NCBI RefSeq assembly: GCF_009759665.1 | Contig: NZ_WQNE01000004.1 | Span: 62,001 to 126,000, forward strand | Direction of reading: 5' to 3' | Length of the DNA: 64,000 nucleotides | Source: Bradyrhizobium cajani | GTDB taxonomy: Bacteria > Pseudomonadota > Alphaproteobacteria > Rhizobiales > Xanthobacteraceae | Shown: piece by piece, positions 52,960-64,000 of the stretch | How positions within the stretch are numbered: position 1 is the first letter of the stretch | Layout: each line of letters begins with the position of its first letter | Translations under genes and position numbers: made by a program | Notes under the pieces: generated by a model | Seen by the model: the letters and a program-made list of their open reading frames with translations, nothing else | Database searches by the model: none | Told to the model about the DNA's origin: nothing

Positions 52960-53922
52960 ATGCTCAACCGACGCAGCGTCCTGCTTGCCTCCCTTGCCGC
53001 CGGAGTAGCCATGTCCAGCAAAGCTCACGCAGGCCCGTCGCAGCCCGCGACGCCGGTCAATTTCGACGTTCCGGCGCATGCCTGCGACTGCCACACGCAC
53101 ATCCATGGCGATGTCGATAAGTTTCCGTTCTTCGCGGGACGCGTCTACACGCCGGAGCCGGCGAGCCCCGAACAGATGGCCGCGCTGCACAAGGCGCTGC
53201 ATGTCGAGCGCGTGGTGATCGTCACGCCGAGCGTCTACGGCACCGACAACGCCTCGACCCTGTTCGGCATGAAGGCGCGCGGCGCGACTGCGCGCGGAGT
53301 GGCCGTGATCGACGACAAGACGACGGAAGCCCAGCTCGACGCGATGCATGCCGACGGATTCCGCGGCATCCGCATCAACCTCGCGACCGGCGGCATCAGC
53401 GATCCCAATGTCGGACGCAGCCGCTTCACCGCAGCGGTCGAGCGCATGAAGGCGCGCGGCTGGCACGTGCAGCTCTACACGACGCTGCCGATGATCTCGG
53501 CGATCAAGGACCTGGTGCTGGCCGCGCCGGTGCCCGCCGTGTTCGACCATTTCGGCGGCCTCGAGGCTTCGCTCGGACTGGAGCAGCCGGGATTTTCCGA
53601 TCTTGTCGCGCTGGTCAAATCCGGCAAGGCCTATGTGAAGATCTCCGGCGCCTATCGCTCGTCGATGCTCGCGCCCGATTATCAAGACATGGCGCCTTAT
53701 GCCCGCGCGCTGATCGCGGCGAACGCGGACCGCGTCGTCTGGGGTACCGACTGGCCGCATCCGGACTCGAGCCATGTCGAGGGACGCAAAGCCACAGACA
53801 TCGCGCCGCTCTATCAGATCGACGACGGCCGGCTGCTCAATCAGCTCCCGGTGTGGGCGCCGGATGCGGATGTGCGCAAGAAGATCCTGGTCGACAATCC
53901 GGCGCGGCTCTACGGGTTCTGA
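52960..53922 (+). CDS. Exported amidohydrolase_2 family protein
   Basis: A 320-residue amidohydrolase with an N-terminal export signal (LNRRSVLLASLAAGVAMSS, ending SKAHA). The metal-binding motif ACDCHTHIHGDVDKFPF is at about residue 45; the last acidic motif VWGTDWPHPDSSH is near residue 265. RGIRINLATGG and FDHFGGLEASLG complete the pattern, close to 2-pyrone-4,6-dicarboxylate (LigI-like) hydrolases. The substrate is unknown. It ends 3 bp before the convergent end of the RND permease gene. Confidence 0.85.
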   Translation: MLNRRSVLLASLAAGVAMSSKAHAGPSQPATPVNFDVPAHACDCHTHIHGDVDKFPFFAGRVYTPEPASPEQMAALHKALHVERVVIVTPSVYGTDNASTLFGMKARGATARGVAVIDDKTTEAQLDAMHADGFRGIRINLATGGISDPNVGRSRFTAAVERMKARGWHVQLYTTLPMISAIKDLVLAAPVPAVFDHFGGLEASLGLEQPGFSDLVALVKSGKAYVKISGAYRSSMLAPDYQDMAPYARALIAANADRVVWGTDWPHPDSSHVEGRKATDIAPLYQIDDGRLLNQLPVWAPDADVRKKILVDNPARLYGF

Positions 53923-53925
53923 CGG

Positions 53926-57042
<3,117 letters not shown>

Positions 57043-57059
57043 TTACGCCGGCAGTTGTT

Positions 57060-57224
57060 CTCCCTCGCCCCGCTTGCGGGGAGAGGGTTGGGGTGAGGGG
57101 GAATCTCCGCGGGGACGGTGAGAATTGGACTCGCGGAAAGTCCCCCTCACCCGGATTGCTTCGGACGACGCTTTGCGTCGCCGAGCGCAATCCGACCTCT
57201 CTCCGCAAGCGGGGCGAGGTGAAG
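57060..57224. repeat. Family C composite palindromic repeat (copy 2)
   Basis: An element of about 165 bp with ends TCCCTCGCCCCGCTTGCGGG and CTCTCCGCAAGCGGGGCGAG, with internal GGGGTGAGGGGGAATCTCCG and CCCCCTCACCCGGATTG segments, matching the copy at 35144-35294. It lies in the 219-bp space between the adaptor and permease genes, inside what should be a single operon. Confidence 0.85.
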
Positions 57225-57261
57225 CGAGCCCGCGCGCGACCTGGTTCACGTCAACATTCTT

Positions 57262-58518
57262 TCAGCTACCGGACGCCGCGCGGTCGATGAACAGGCTGCC
57301 TTTGGTGACAATCTGCTCGCCAGGCTTCAGATTGCTGGTCACCTCGACGAGATTGCCGTTGATGAGGCCGATCTGGATCTGGCGCAACTCGACCGACTTG
57401 TCCTCGCGCGCGACCCAGATGCGGACCTGGCTGCCCTCATAGATCAGCGCCTGCTTGGGCACCGCAGGCGCGGCGCGGTCGCCGGCCGAATAGATCGTGA
57501 CGTTGGCGAACATCTCCGGCTTGAGCAGACCATCCTTGTTGTCGATGGTGGCGCGCACCAGAAGGCGGCGGGTGGTCGGATCGATCGCGGCGGCGACGTA
57601 GTTGATCTTCGCGGTGAACGGCCGGCCCGGCAGCGCCATCACGTTGACGGTGATGTCCTGGCCGATGCACACGGCGGCTGCATCGCTCTCGCGCACGAAG
57701 GCGGTGAGCCAGACCGTGGAGAGATCGCCGATCACGAAGACCGGATCGCTGGCGCCCGAATTGACGTACTGGCCGGGGCCGATCTTGCGCTGCACGACTG
57801 TGCCCGCGATCGGCGAATAGATCGTGATTTCCGGATTGATGGCGCCCCTGTCCTGGAACGCCTTGATGGTCTCGTCGGTGAAGCCGAGGATGCGCAGCTT
57901 GTTGCGCGCAGCTTCCAGCGCCGTCCCCGACGAGCGCATGTCGTTCTGCGCCTGGACCTGGGTCGCTTCCGCCTGCTGATAATCCTTCAGCGGAATGGCG
58001 TGGCCTTCATAAAGGTCCTTGGCGCGCTTGAACTGGATGTCGGCGAGCTCGAGCGCCGATCTCGCCTTGTTCTGCGAGGTCATCGCCGCGATGAAATCGT
58101 TCTGGGCCTGCACGGTGTCGGCGGCCTCGATCGTGAACAGCGGTTGGCCCTGCTTCAGACTCTCGCCGGGCTTGGCGAGCAGCTTGGTCACCCGGCCCGC
58201 ATAGGGCGAGAACACCGGCGTCGAACGGTCCTCGTCGACCGCGACCTTGCCCTCGGTGACGTATTCGGCGCGGAAAGCCTTGGCCTTGACCGGCTCGATC
58301 GTCAGCGTCGCCCACTCGGACGGCGTCGGCGTGAAATTCTGCGCATTCCTGCGCGACTGGCTGGAGATCTCGGAGTGCTTCTTTTCCTTGGACCCGTAAT
58401 AGAGGAAGCCGTAGGTCCCGGCGCCGGCAAGAGCTAGCAAAACTACGGATGCGATCACCCGTTGTTTTGTAAGCACCTGCGTTCGCTTGGTGTTTTGAGC
58501 TACCATGGACCCGGTCAT
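57262..58518 (-). CDS. RND efflux periplasmic adaptor (CusB/CzcB-like)
   Basis: A 418-residue membrane-fusion protein. An N-terminal helix (VIASVVLLALAGAGTYGFLYY) anchors it. The lipoyl-like half-motifs are YVTEGKVAVDEDRSTPVFSP with GRVTKLLAKPGESLKQGQPL, then the hairpin (AQNDFIAAMTSQNKARSALE; DYQQAEATQVQAQNDMRSSG), then TVVQRKIGPGQYVNSGA, and the beta-barrel segment VNVMALPGRPFTAKINYVAA. It links the HME permease to an outer-membrane channel. The same promoter probably drives both genes. A second in-frame ATG (58506) is possible. Confidence 0.9.
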   Translation of the reverse strand: MTGSMVAQNTKRTQVLTKQRVIASVVLLALAGAGTYGFLYYGSKEKKHSEISSQSRRNAQNFTPTPSEWATLTIEPVKAKAFRAEYVTEGKVAVDEDRSTPVFSPYAGRVTKLLAKPGESLKQGQPLFTIEAADTVQAQNDFIAAMTSQNKARSALELADIQFKRAKDLYEGHAIPLKDYQQAEATQVQAQNDMRSSGTALEAARNKLRILGFTDETIKAFQDRGAINPEITIYSPIAGTVVQRKIGPGQYVNSGASDPVFVIGDLSTVWLTAFVRESDAAAVCIGQDITVNVMALPGRPFTAKINYVAAAIDPTTRRLLVRATIDNKDGLLKPEMFANVTIYSAGDRAAPAVPKQALIYEGSQVRIWVAREDKSVELRQIQIGLINGNLVEVTSNLKPGEQIVTKGSLFIDRAASGS

Positions 58519-58650
58519 GTCTGCGATGATGCCGGCAGATGACTGCCTGATCGATTGCGCTAATAGTGCCGAATTGAGATTTCAAACAACCTAAAAAGTG
58601 CAGATCGCCTTACGGTTTGCGTTAAAAAACCCTCCCGTGTCAGCTCCACG

Positions 58651-60051
58651 TCAGCTTGGGGCCGGCCATTGCGGCGGATGACTGCCGAGCGGCATGGCGG
58701 GACGCGCCCATCGCGCCGGCGTTGTCGACAGCATCGCCGAATGGCGCACCGCCTTCAACATGCCGAAGCCAGATGGCATGCTCTCGATGAACGCAGCATG
58801 TACGGCTTCGCCCGTAAGATCCGGAGTATCCAGCCCGCCGTCGAGCCGGCCGAGATTCCACAACCAGCGCGCGGTCTGCGCCAGCGATACCCGCACGTGC
58901 CAGCTGCCGCCTTCGCGGGCCTGACGCGCCCTGGCCATCATCGCACCGAACGCCATCAGATAGCCGGTGGCGTGGTCGAGCATCTGCGCAGGCAATTCCT
59001 TCGGTCCGTCGATGCCGGCGGCCTGCCCCTCGGCATGGTTGAAGCCCGTCGTGGTCTGCACCAGCGAGTCGAAACCGCGCCGCTCGGCCCATGGTCCGGC
59101 ATGGCCATAGGCCGACAGCGTGACATAGACGATGCCGGGATTGATTTGCGCTGCGTCCTCCGGTGCGAAGCCGAGGGCGGCAAGCGCGCAGGGGCGATAG
59201 CCCTGCGAGAAGATGTCGGCCTCCTTCAGCAGCTCGCACAGTTGCGCCCTCCCCGCTTCGCTCTTCAGCTCGATGAAGGTGGCGAGCTTGCCGCGGCCGG
59301 TGTCGATGGCGAGCCATGGAATTGCGGGCAGCTCGGGCCCCGATACCAGCAGCACATCCGCGCCGTGTGCCGCGAGCGTGCGGCCGGCGACGGGGCCCGC
59401 AATGACGCGGGAGAGATCGAGCACGCGAAGGCCGGCGAGCGGACGATCGCCTTTGGACCACGGCTTGGGCGGGGCTTCGCCGATCTTCTCGATCGAGATC
59501 AGCGGCAGCTCGGCGAGCGCACGCGCCTGCGGCAGCGCCGACCATTCGTCGCAAGTGCGCATCAGGGCAACGACGCCGCCCGCTGCATAAGCTGCAGTCT
59601 CGAAATCCTCGCCCTTCCATTGCATCAGTGCCGCCTGCACCTTGTCGCGCGCCGCCTCGCAGGCGAGCACCTTGCAGACGGCGTCGCGGTGATGCGGGAA
59701 GTTGGTGTGACAGCGCACGAAGCGGCCATCGCCGGTCTTGTAGACGCCGGCGATGGCGTCCCAGGCCGGGGGCGGCGGCTTGTCGTCGACGCGCAAATAA
59801 CGCTCGGAACGGCATTCGGCGACGGCGTGGCGCATGTCGACATGGACGTCCTGCACCTCGCCGCCGCGCAGCCTCCAGATTTCGGCAGCGGCGAGGCCGG
59901 CGGCAGCTATCGTTGCTTGTCCCGCAACGGCGACACGAAACGAGGATGGGATCTGCGGCTCCTCGCCCGTCAGCCGCACGCGGTCGAGCGCAGCCGCATC
60001 GCCGCCGGCGGAAGTCCAGATGTCCCTGAGAATGCCGGCGGGGCTTCGCAT
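58651..60051 (-). CDS. CaiB/BaiF family CoA-transferase
   Basis: A 466-residue class III CoA-transferase. The family signature is LAGLRVLDLSRVIAGPVAGR at about residue 205, followed by LAAHGADVLLVSGPE and the nucleotide/CoA site IDTGRGKLATFIELKSE. An acidic residue around INPGIVYVTLSAYGHAGPWA would serve as the acyl carrier. The N-terminal 190 residues form an additional domain (AAAEIWRLRGGEVQDVHVD), and the total length is within the range of the long members. Substrate unknown; it is monocistronic. Confidence 0.9.
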   Translation of the reverse strand: MRSPAGILRDIWTSAGGDAAALDRVRLTGEEPQIPSSFRVAVAGQATIAAAGLAAAEIWRLRGGEVQDVHVDMRHAVAECRSERYLRVDDKPPPPAWDAIAGVYKTGDGRFVRCHTNFPHHRDAVCKVLACEAARDKVQAALMQWKGEDFETAAYAAGGVVALMRTCDEWSALPQARALAELPLISIEKIGEAPPKPWSKGDRPLAGLRVLDLSRVIAGPVAGRTLAAHGADVLLVSGPELPAIPWLAIDTGRGKLATFIELKSEAGRAQLCELLKEADIFSQGYRPCALAALGFAPEDAAQINPGIVYVTLSAYGHAGPWAERRGFDSLVQTTTGFNHAEGQAAGIDGPKELPAQMLDHATGYLMAFGAMMARARQAREGGSWHVRVSLAQTARWLWNLGRLDGGLDTPDLTGEAVHAAFIESMPSGFGMLKAVRHSAMLSTTPARWARPAMPLGSHPPQWPAPS

Positions 60052-60158
60052 GGCCGCTTCTCTCCCGTTCGGATGGGCATGATACCCGAAAACCCACTAA
60101 AGACTTTTCCGGATCATGCTCTAATTTTCACCATCCCACGATCGCAGAAAGGATTGCA

Positions 60159-60446
60159 ATGGCCGCCATCGATCCCCTCACCGCGGGCGCCGTGTTCATC
60201 GCAACAGCAGCCACCGACGCGGTCTATGTGATGTTCACCTCCGCCGTGATCGGGCGCAAGCGCATCCCGGCGGCGAACTGGAGCGCGATCTGGTACCTGC
60301 TCTCCTCCTACGCGGTGATCAGCTACACCGATAACCCCTTTTATGTCGCCTTCGCCGCGATCGGCTCCTGGGCCGGCGCCTACGCCTCGCTGACCTTCCT
60401 GCACCGCCCGCCCGGCGGCCCGCCGGTGGGGGCGGCACCGGAGTGA
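60159..60446 (+). CDS. Small three-helix membrane protein
   Basis: A 95-residue hydrophobic protein with helices in AAIDPLTAGAVFIATAATDA, WSAIWYLLSSYAVISYT and YVAFAAIGSWAGAYASLTFL, separated by a basic loop (GRKRIPAAN). The C-terminus is Pro-rich. It resembles uncharacterised inner-membrane proteins found widely in Bradyrhizobium. ATG 60159 follows AGAAAGGAT by about 6 nt. It is divergent from the CoA-transferase and convergent with dnaE2, with a family A repeat between. Confidence 0.7.
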   Translation: MAAIDPLTAGAVFIATAATDAVYVMFTSAVIGRKRIPAANWSAIWYLLSSYAVISYTDNPFYVAFAAIGSWAGAYASLTFLHRPPGGPPVGAAPE

Positions 60447-60470
60447 GGGAGCGCGCCTCTCTCTCTGCGT

Positions 60471-60556
60471 GTCATTGCGAGGAGCTCTTGCGACGAAGCA
60501 ATCCAGGCTATTTCTGCGGATGCATTTCTGGATTGCTTCGCTGCGCTCGCAATGAC
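60471..60556. repeat. Family A palindromic repeat (copy 4)
   Basis: An 86-bp element with ends GTCATTGCGAG and CTCGCAATGAC, lying 27 bp before the convergent dnaE2 stop and 24 bp after the small membrane protein. Inner arms CGAAGCAATCCAG and CTGGATTGCTTCG are perfect. Confidence 0.9.
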
Positions 60557-60583
60557 GGTGCGGCGATATCCTATGTCACGATC

Positions 60584-63500
60584 TCAATGAAAATCCCGCG
60601 ACGGCGGCAGGATGCGGACGTTGCGAGGGTGGCGGATTTTTTGCGCCGGCATATCCGCGTGGGCGCGGGGGTCGTCGTTGAGCGGTTTGATCAGGTCGGC
60701 GCCTGACGGCACCGGATGCTTGCGGCTCAGGGCATCGTTGGCAAGGCCAATCAGATCGTGCGAGCGGTCGACCATGCGTTGCGCGATCAGATGCGTCACC
60801 ATCTCCGGGCTGCTCTGGATATAGCCTTCGACCAGGATGAGGCGCGCGCCCATCACCTCTTTCCGGTACTGCTCCATGATCTTGGGCCAGACCACGACAT
60901 TGGCGATGCCGGTTTCGTCCTCCAGCGTCATGAACACGACGCCGCTGGCGCTGCCCGGCCGCTGCCGCACCAAGACCACGCCGGCGCAGCGAACGCGGCG
61001 CCGCTCGTTCTCATGGCTGATATCCTTGCAGGCGACCACGCGCTCGCGCGAAAACATCTCGCGCAAAAATTCCATCGGGTGGCCCTTCAGCGACAGGCGG
61101 ATGGTCTGGTAGTCCGCGACCACCTGCTCGGCGCGCGGCATCACCGGCAGCGGTTGTGCGCCTTCGTCCGGTTGCTCGCGCGCGGTGGCCGCCTCGAACA
61201 GCGGCAGCGGCACATCGTCGGGCAGCCGCCGCACCTGCCACAGCGCCTCGCGGCGGTCGAGCCCGAGCGAGCGGAACGCGTCGGCGTCCGCCAGCAGGAT
61301 CAGCGCGCGCTTGGGCAGCCCGGTATCGCGAGCGAAGTCTTCCAGCGAGGTGAAGGGCCGCCGATTGCGCGCGGCGACGATGCGGTCGGCCCAGTCTTGG
61401 GTTTTCTCCGTATTATCCCGAACCACCTCCACATTGTCATTCCGGGGCGCGCCTCTTGGCGCGAGCCCGGAATCCATACTCCCGATCGTGGTTATGGATT
61501 CCGGGCCTGCGCCTAACGGCGCATCCCGGAATGACAGCTGAGAATGTTTCAGCCTCTCCTCATCTTCATCGAGCCAATGGAAACCGTCAATCTGGCGAAA
61601 GCCCAGGCGCACGGCGCAATATTTGCCGGTCCCCTCCTCCAGCGTGTTCTGCGCAAAGCTGTAGGACACGTCGATGTCGCGCACCTCGACGCCGTTCTTG
61701 CGGGCATCGCCGACGATCTGCGCCGGGGCGTAAAAGCCCATCGGCTGCGAGTTCAGCAGGCCGCAACAAAACGCATCGGGATGGTAATGCTTCAGCCATG
61801 ACGAGATGTAGACGAGCTGGGCAAAACTCGCGGCATGGCTCTCCGGAAAACCGTAGGAGCCAAAACCCTTGATCTGGTCAAAGCAGCTTCTGGCGAAATC
61901 GGGATCGTAGCCGCGCGCGACCATGTTGCCGATCAGCTTGTCCTCGTATTTGCCGATCGTGCCGACGTTGCGGAAGGTCGCCATCGAGCGGCGCAGGCCG
62001 TTGGCTTCCTCTGAGGTGAATTTTGCCGCCTCGATCGCGATGCGCATCGCCTGCTCCTGGAACAGGGGCACGCCCATCGTCTTGTGCAGAACCTTGTAGA
62101 GCTCATCCTTGTCGCCGTGCTCGGGGGACGGCGATGGATAGCTCACTTTCTCCTGGCCGTTCCGCCGCCGCAAATAGGGATGCACCATGTCGCCCTGGAT
62201 CGGCCCCGGACGCACGATCGCAACCTCGATGACGAGATCGTAGAACGTCCGCGGCTTCAGGCGCGGCAGCATGTTCATCTGGGCGCGGCTCTCGACCTGG
62301 AACACGCCAAGCGACTCCCCGGCGCACAGCATGTCGTAAACCCTGGGATCGTCCTGCGGGACGCTCGCCAGCACAAAACGCTCGCCCTTGTGCTGATCGA
62401 TCAGATCAAAACATTTCCTGATGCAGGTCAGCATGCCCAGCGCGAGCACGTCGACCTTCATCATGCTGAGCGCGTCGACGTCATCCTTGTCCCATTCGAT
62501 GAAGGTGCGATCGTCCATCGCGGCGTTGCCGATCGGCACGTAGGTGTCGAGCCGGTCCTGGGTCAGCACGTAGCCGCCGACATGCTGGGAGAGATGACGC
62601 GGGAATTCGATCAGCTCGGTCGCAAGCTCCACCGCAAGATTGATCATGGGATTGTTGGGATCGAGCCCGGCCTGCCTGACCTGCATGTCGTTGAGGCCCT
62701 TGCCCCAGCTACCCCAGACGGTGTCGGCGAGCGCGGCGGTGACGTCCTCGGTCAGGCCCAGCGCCTTGCCGACGTCGCGGATGGCGCTGCGCGGACGATA
62801 GTGGATGACGGTGGCGATGATCGCGGCGCGATGACGGCCGTAGCGGCGATAGACATATTGCATCACCTCCTCGCGCCGCGAATGCTCGAAATCGACGTCG
62901 ATGTCGGGCGGCTCCAGCCGCTCCTTGGAGATGAAGCGCTCGAACAGGAGATCGACCTTGGTCGGGTCGACCGAGGTGATGCCGAGCACGTAACAGACGG
63001 CCGAATTCGCCGCCGATCCCCGCCCCTGGCACAGGATGTTCTGGCTGCGCGCATAATGCACGATGTCGTGCACGGTGAGGAAATAATGCGCGTATTTCAG
63101 CTCGGCGATCAGCGCGAGCTCCTTCTTGAGCGTCGCGCGCAATTTGTCGTCGATCCTGCCGCCGAAATATTTGTCGACGCCCGCCCAGGTGAGATCCTCC
63201 AGATGTCCTTGCGCGGTCTTGCCCGGCGGCACCGGCTCGTCCGGATATTGGTATTTGAGCAGGTCGAGCGAGAAGGTGATGCGATCTGCAAAGCGCATGG
63301 TTTCCGCGATCGCCTCAGGGAAATCGCGGAACAGCCGCGACATCTCGCGGGGCGTCTTCAGAAAGCGCTCGGCATTGGCCTCAAGTCTCCGTCCGACCGC
63401 CTCGATCGTGGTCTTTTCCCGGATGCAGGTCAGCACGTCTTGAAGCGGGCGGCGGGCGGGATCGTGATAGAGCACCTCGTTGGTCGCGAGCAGCGGGACC

Positions 63501-64000
63501 TTTGCCCTCGTCGCGAGATCATCGAGCCGCGCCAGGCGGCGCCGGTCGTCGCCGCGATAGAGCAGGCTCGCCGCCAGCCACACGCCTTCGGCGCGGTTGT
63601 CCCTGAGCTTTGCCAGAACATCCAGCGTTTGCTCCGGATCGAAGCGATGCGGCAGCGTCAGAACCAGGAGCTGGCCTTCCGCAAATTCGAGCAGATCGGC
63701 GAAGGTGAGACGGCATTCGCCTTTCTCGATCCGCGTGATGTCGTCGCCGCGCTTGCCCCTGGTGAGGAGCTGGCAGAGCCGGCCATAGGCCGAGCGGTCG
63801 CGCGGATAGACCAGGATATCGGGCGTGCCGTCGATGAAGACGATACGCGCGCCGATCAGGAGCTTCGGCTTGTGCAGCACCTTTTCATTGTCGAGCTCCT
63901 TGTAGGCGCGCACCACGCCGGCGAGCGTGTTGTGATCGGCAATGCCGATCGCGGGGATGCTGAGGATGCTGGCCTGATGCACATAGGCGCGTGGATCCGA
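60584..64000 (-). CDS. dnaE2: Error-prone DNA polymerase DnaE2, 5' end outside the window
   Basis: Encodes at least 1138 residues; the frame remains open to the right edge, so the first codons are missing. The N-terminal PHP domain (SILSIPAIGIADHNTLAG) and the polymerase core with the catalytic Asp pair (PPDIDVDFEHSRREE) are intact, followed by the tandem helix-hairpin-helix region (FTSLEDFARDTGLPKRALIL) and an OB-type C-terminus (RCAGVVLVRQRPGS; VVWPKIMEQY). DnaE2 works with ImuA/ImuB in SOS mutagenesis; those genes would lie beyond 64000. A palindromic repeat is inserted in frame at 61436-61535. Confidence 0.95.
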   Translation of the reverse strand, partial: SDPRAYVHQASILSIPAIGIADHNTLAGVVRAYKELDNEKVLHKPKLLIGARIVFIDGTPDILVYPRDRSAYGRLCQLLTRGKRGDDITRIEKGECRLTFADLLEFAEGQLLVLTLPHRFDPEQTLDVLAKLRDNRAEGVWLAASLLYRGDDRRRLARLDDLATRAKVPLLATNEVLYHDPARRPLQDVLTCIREKTTIEAVGRRLEANAERFLKTPREMSRLFRDFPEAIAETMRFADRITFSLDLLKYQYPDEPVPPGKTAQGHLEDLTWAGVDKYFGGRIDDKLRATLKKELALIAELKYAHYFLTVHDIVHYARSQNILCQGRGSAANSAVCYVLGITSVDPTKVDLLFERFISKERLEPPDIDVDFEHSRREEVMQYVYRRYGRHRAAIIATVIHYRPRSAIRDVGKALGLTEDVTAALADTVWGSWGKGLNDMQVRQAGLDPNNPMINLAVELATELIEFPRHLSQHVGGYVLTQDRLDTYVPIGNAAMDDRTFIEWDKDDVDALSMMKVDVLALGMLTCIRKCFDLIDQHKGERFVLASVPQDDPRVYDMLCAGESLGVFQVESRAQMNMLPRLKPRTFYDLVIEVAIVRPGPIQGDMVHPYLRRRNGQEKVSYPSPSPEHGDKDELYKVLHKTMGVPLFQEQAMRIAIEAAKFTSEEANGLRRSMATFRNVGTIGKYEDKLIGNMVARGYDPDFARSCFDQIKGFGSYGFPESHAASFAQLVYISSWLKHYHPDAFCCGLLNSQPMGFYAPAQIVGDARKNGVEVRDIDVSYSFAQNTLEEGTGKYCAVRLGFRQIDGFHWLDEDEERLKHSQLSFRDAPLGAGPESITTIGSMDSGLAPRGAPRNDNVEVVRDNTEKTQDWADRIVAARNRRPFTSLEDFARDTGLPKRALILLADADAFRSLGLDRREALWQVRRLPDDVPLPLFEAATAREQPDEGAQPLPVMPRAEQVVADYQTIRLSLKGHPMEFLREMFSRERVVACKDISHENERRRVRCAGVVLVRQRPGSASGVVFMTLEDETGIANVVVWPKIMEQYRKEVMGARLILVEGYIQSSPEMVTHLIAQRMVDRSHDLIGLANDALSRKHPVPSGADLIKPLNDDPRAHADMPAQKIRHPRNVRILPPSRDFH
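61436..61535. repeat. Family B palindromic repeat inside dnaE2
   Basis: A 100-bp element with ends GTCATTCCGGGGC and GCATCCCGGAATGAC and inner arms GCCCGGAATCCATA and TATGGATTCCGGGC around CTCCCGATCGTGGT. Such elements are typical of intergenic space in bradyrhizobia, yet this one is wholly inside the dnaE2 reading frame. Read on the minus strand it encodes LSFRDAPLGAGPESITTIG, then SMDSGLAPRGAPRND, without a stop, and sits between LDEDEERLK and DWADRIVAARNRRPF. Confidence 0.9.

Overview
The window is GC-rich, densely packed DNA from an alphaproteobacterium, most likely Bradyrhizobium or a close Nitrobacteraceae relative. The evidence is the MucR regulator, the paired TIGR03808/TIGR03809-type genes, DUF2336 and DUF5330 proteins, NrsF-type sigma control, BrnTA, and several families of dispersed palindromic repeats of the kind common in bradyrhizobial intergenic regions. 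No rRNA, tRNA, insertion sequence, prophage or CRISPR array was recognised. It reads as ordinary chromosomal backbone with small accessory patches.

Layout. 0-6.6 kb: a secreted helical-toroid-like protein, a TonB-dependent receptor, a GFA-family protein and a minus-strand PepSY/DUF1259/small ORF/DUF1080-like operon. 7-17 kb: an ATP-grasp (Cj0069-like) protein followed by the tail of a lost FAD monooxygenase, a lipoprotein operon, DUF2336, DUF1491, a BrnTA module whose toxin is frameshifted, a peptidoglycan-binding protein coupled to a PAS histidine kinase, DUF5330, SufE and MucR. 17.5-26 kb: two GT-C type membrane glycosyltransferases, a class II aldolase, an M20 peptidase, a HerA-like ATPase and a DUF4332 protein. 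26-28 kb: folP-folB-folK.

28-39 kb is a propionate/methylmalonyl-CoA block: mutA, a GFA protein, a 64-aa ORF and mutB are tightly coupled. They are followed by an orphan nucleotidyltransferase, a small exported protein, an SRPBCC protein, a complete tripartite tricarboxylate transporter (tctC-tctB-tctA), meaB and a pyroglutamyl peptidase. 39-49 kb: the TIGR03808/03809-type pair, an ECF sigma/anti-sigma/subtilase operon closed by a clear terminator, a GGDEF cyclase next to a second DUF2336 protein, and a SigF-NrsF pair preceded by a good match to a SigF-type promoter. 49-64 kb: an exported protein, enoyl-CoA hydratase, a TolC-family channel, a frameshifted P-loop kinase gene, an amidohydrolase, an HME-type RND pump with its adaptor, a CaiB/BaiF CoA-transferase and the truncated 3' part of dnaE2.

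The most unusual observation is in dnaE2. A complete 100-nt palindromic repeat lies inside the coding sequence and is read through in frame, adding a peptide just before the helix-hairpin-helix region of the SOS mutagenesis polymerase. Other repeat families sit between convergent genes, or inside operons (tctC/tctB and cusB/cusA).
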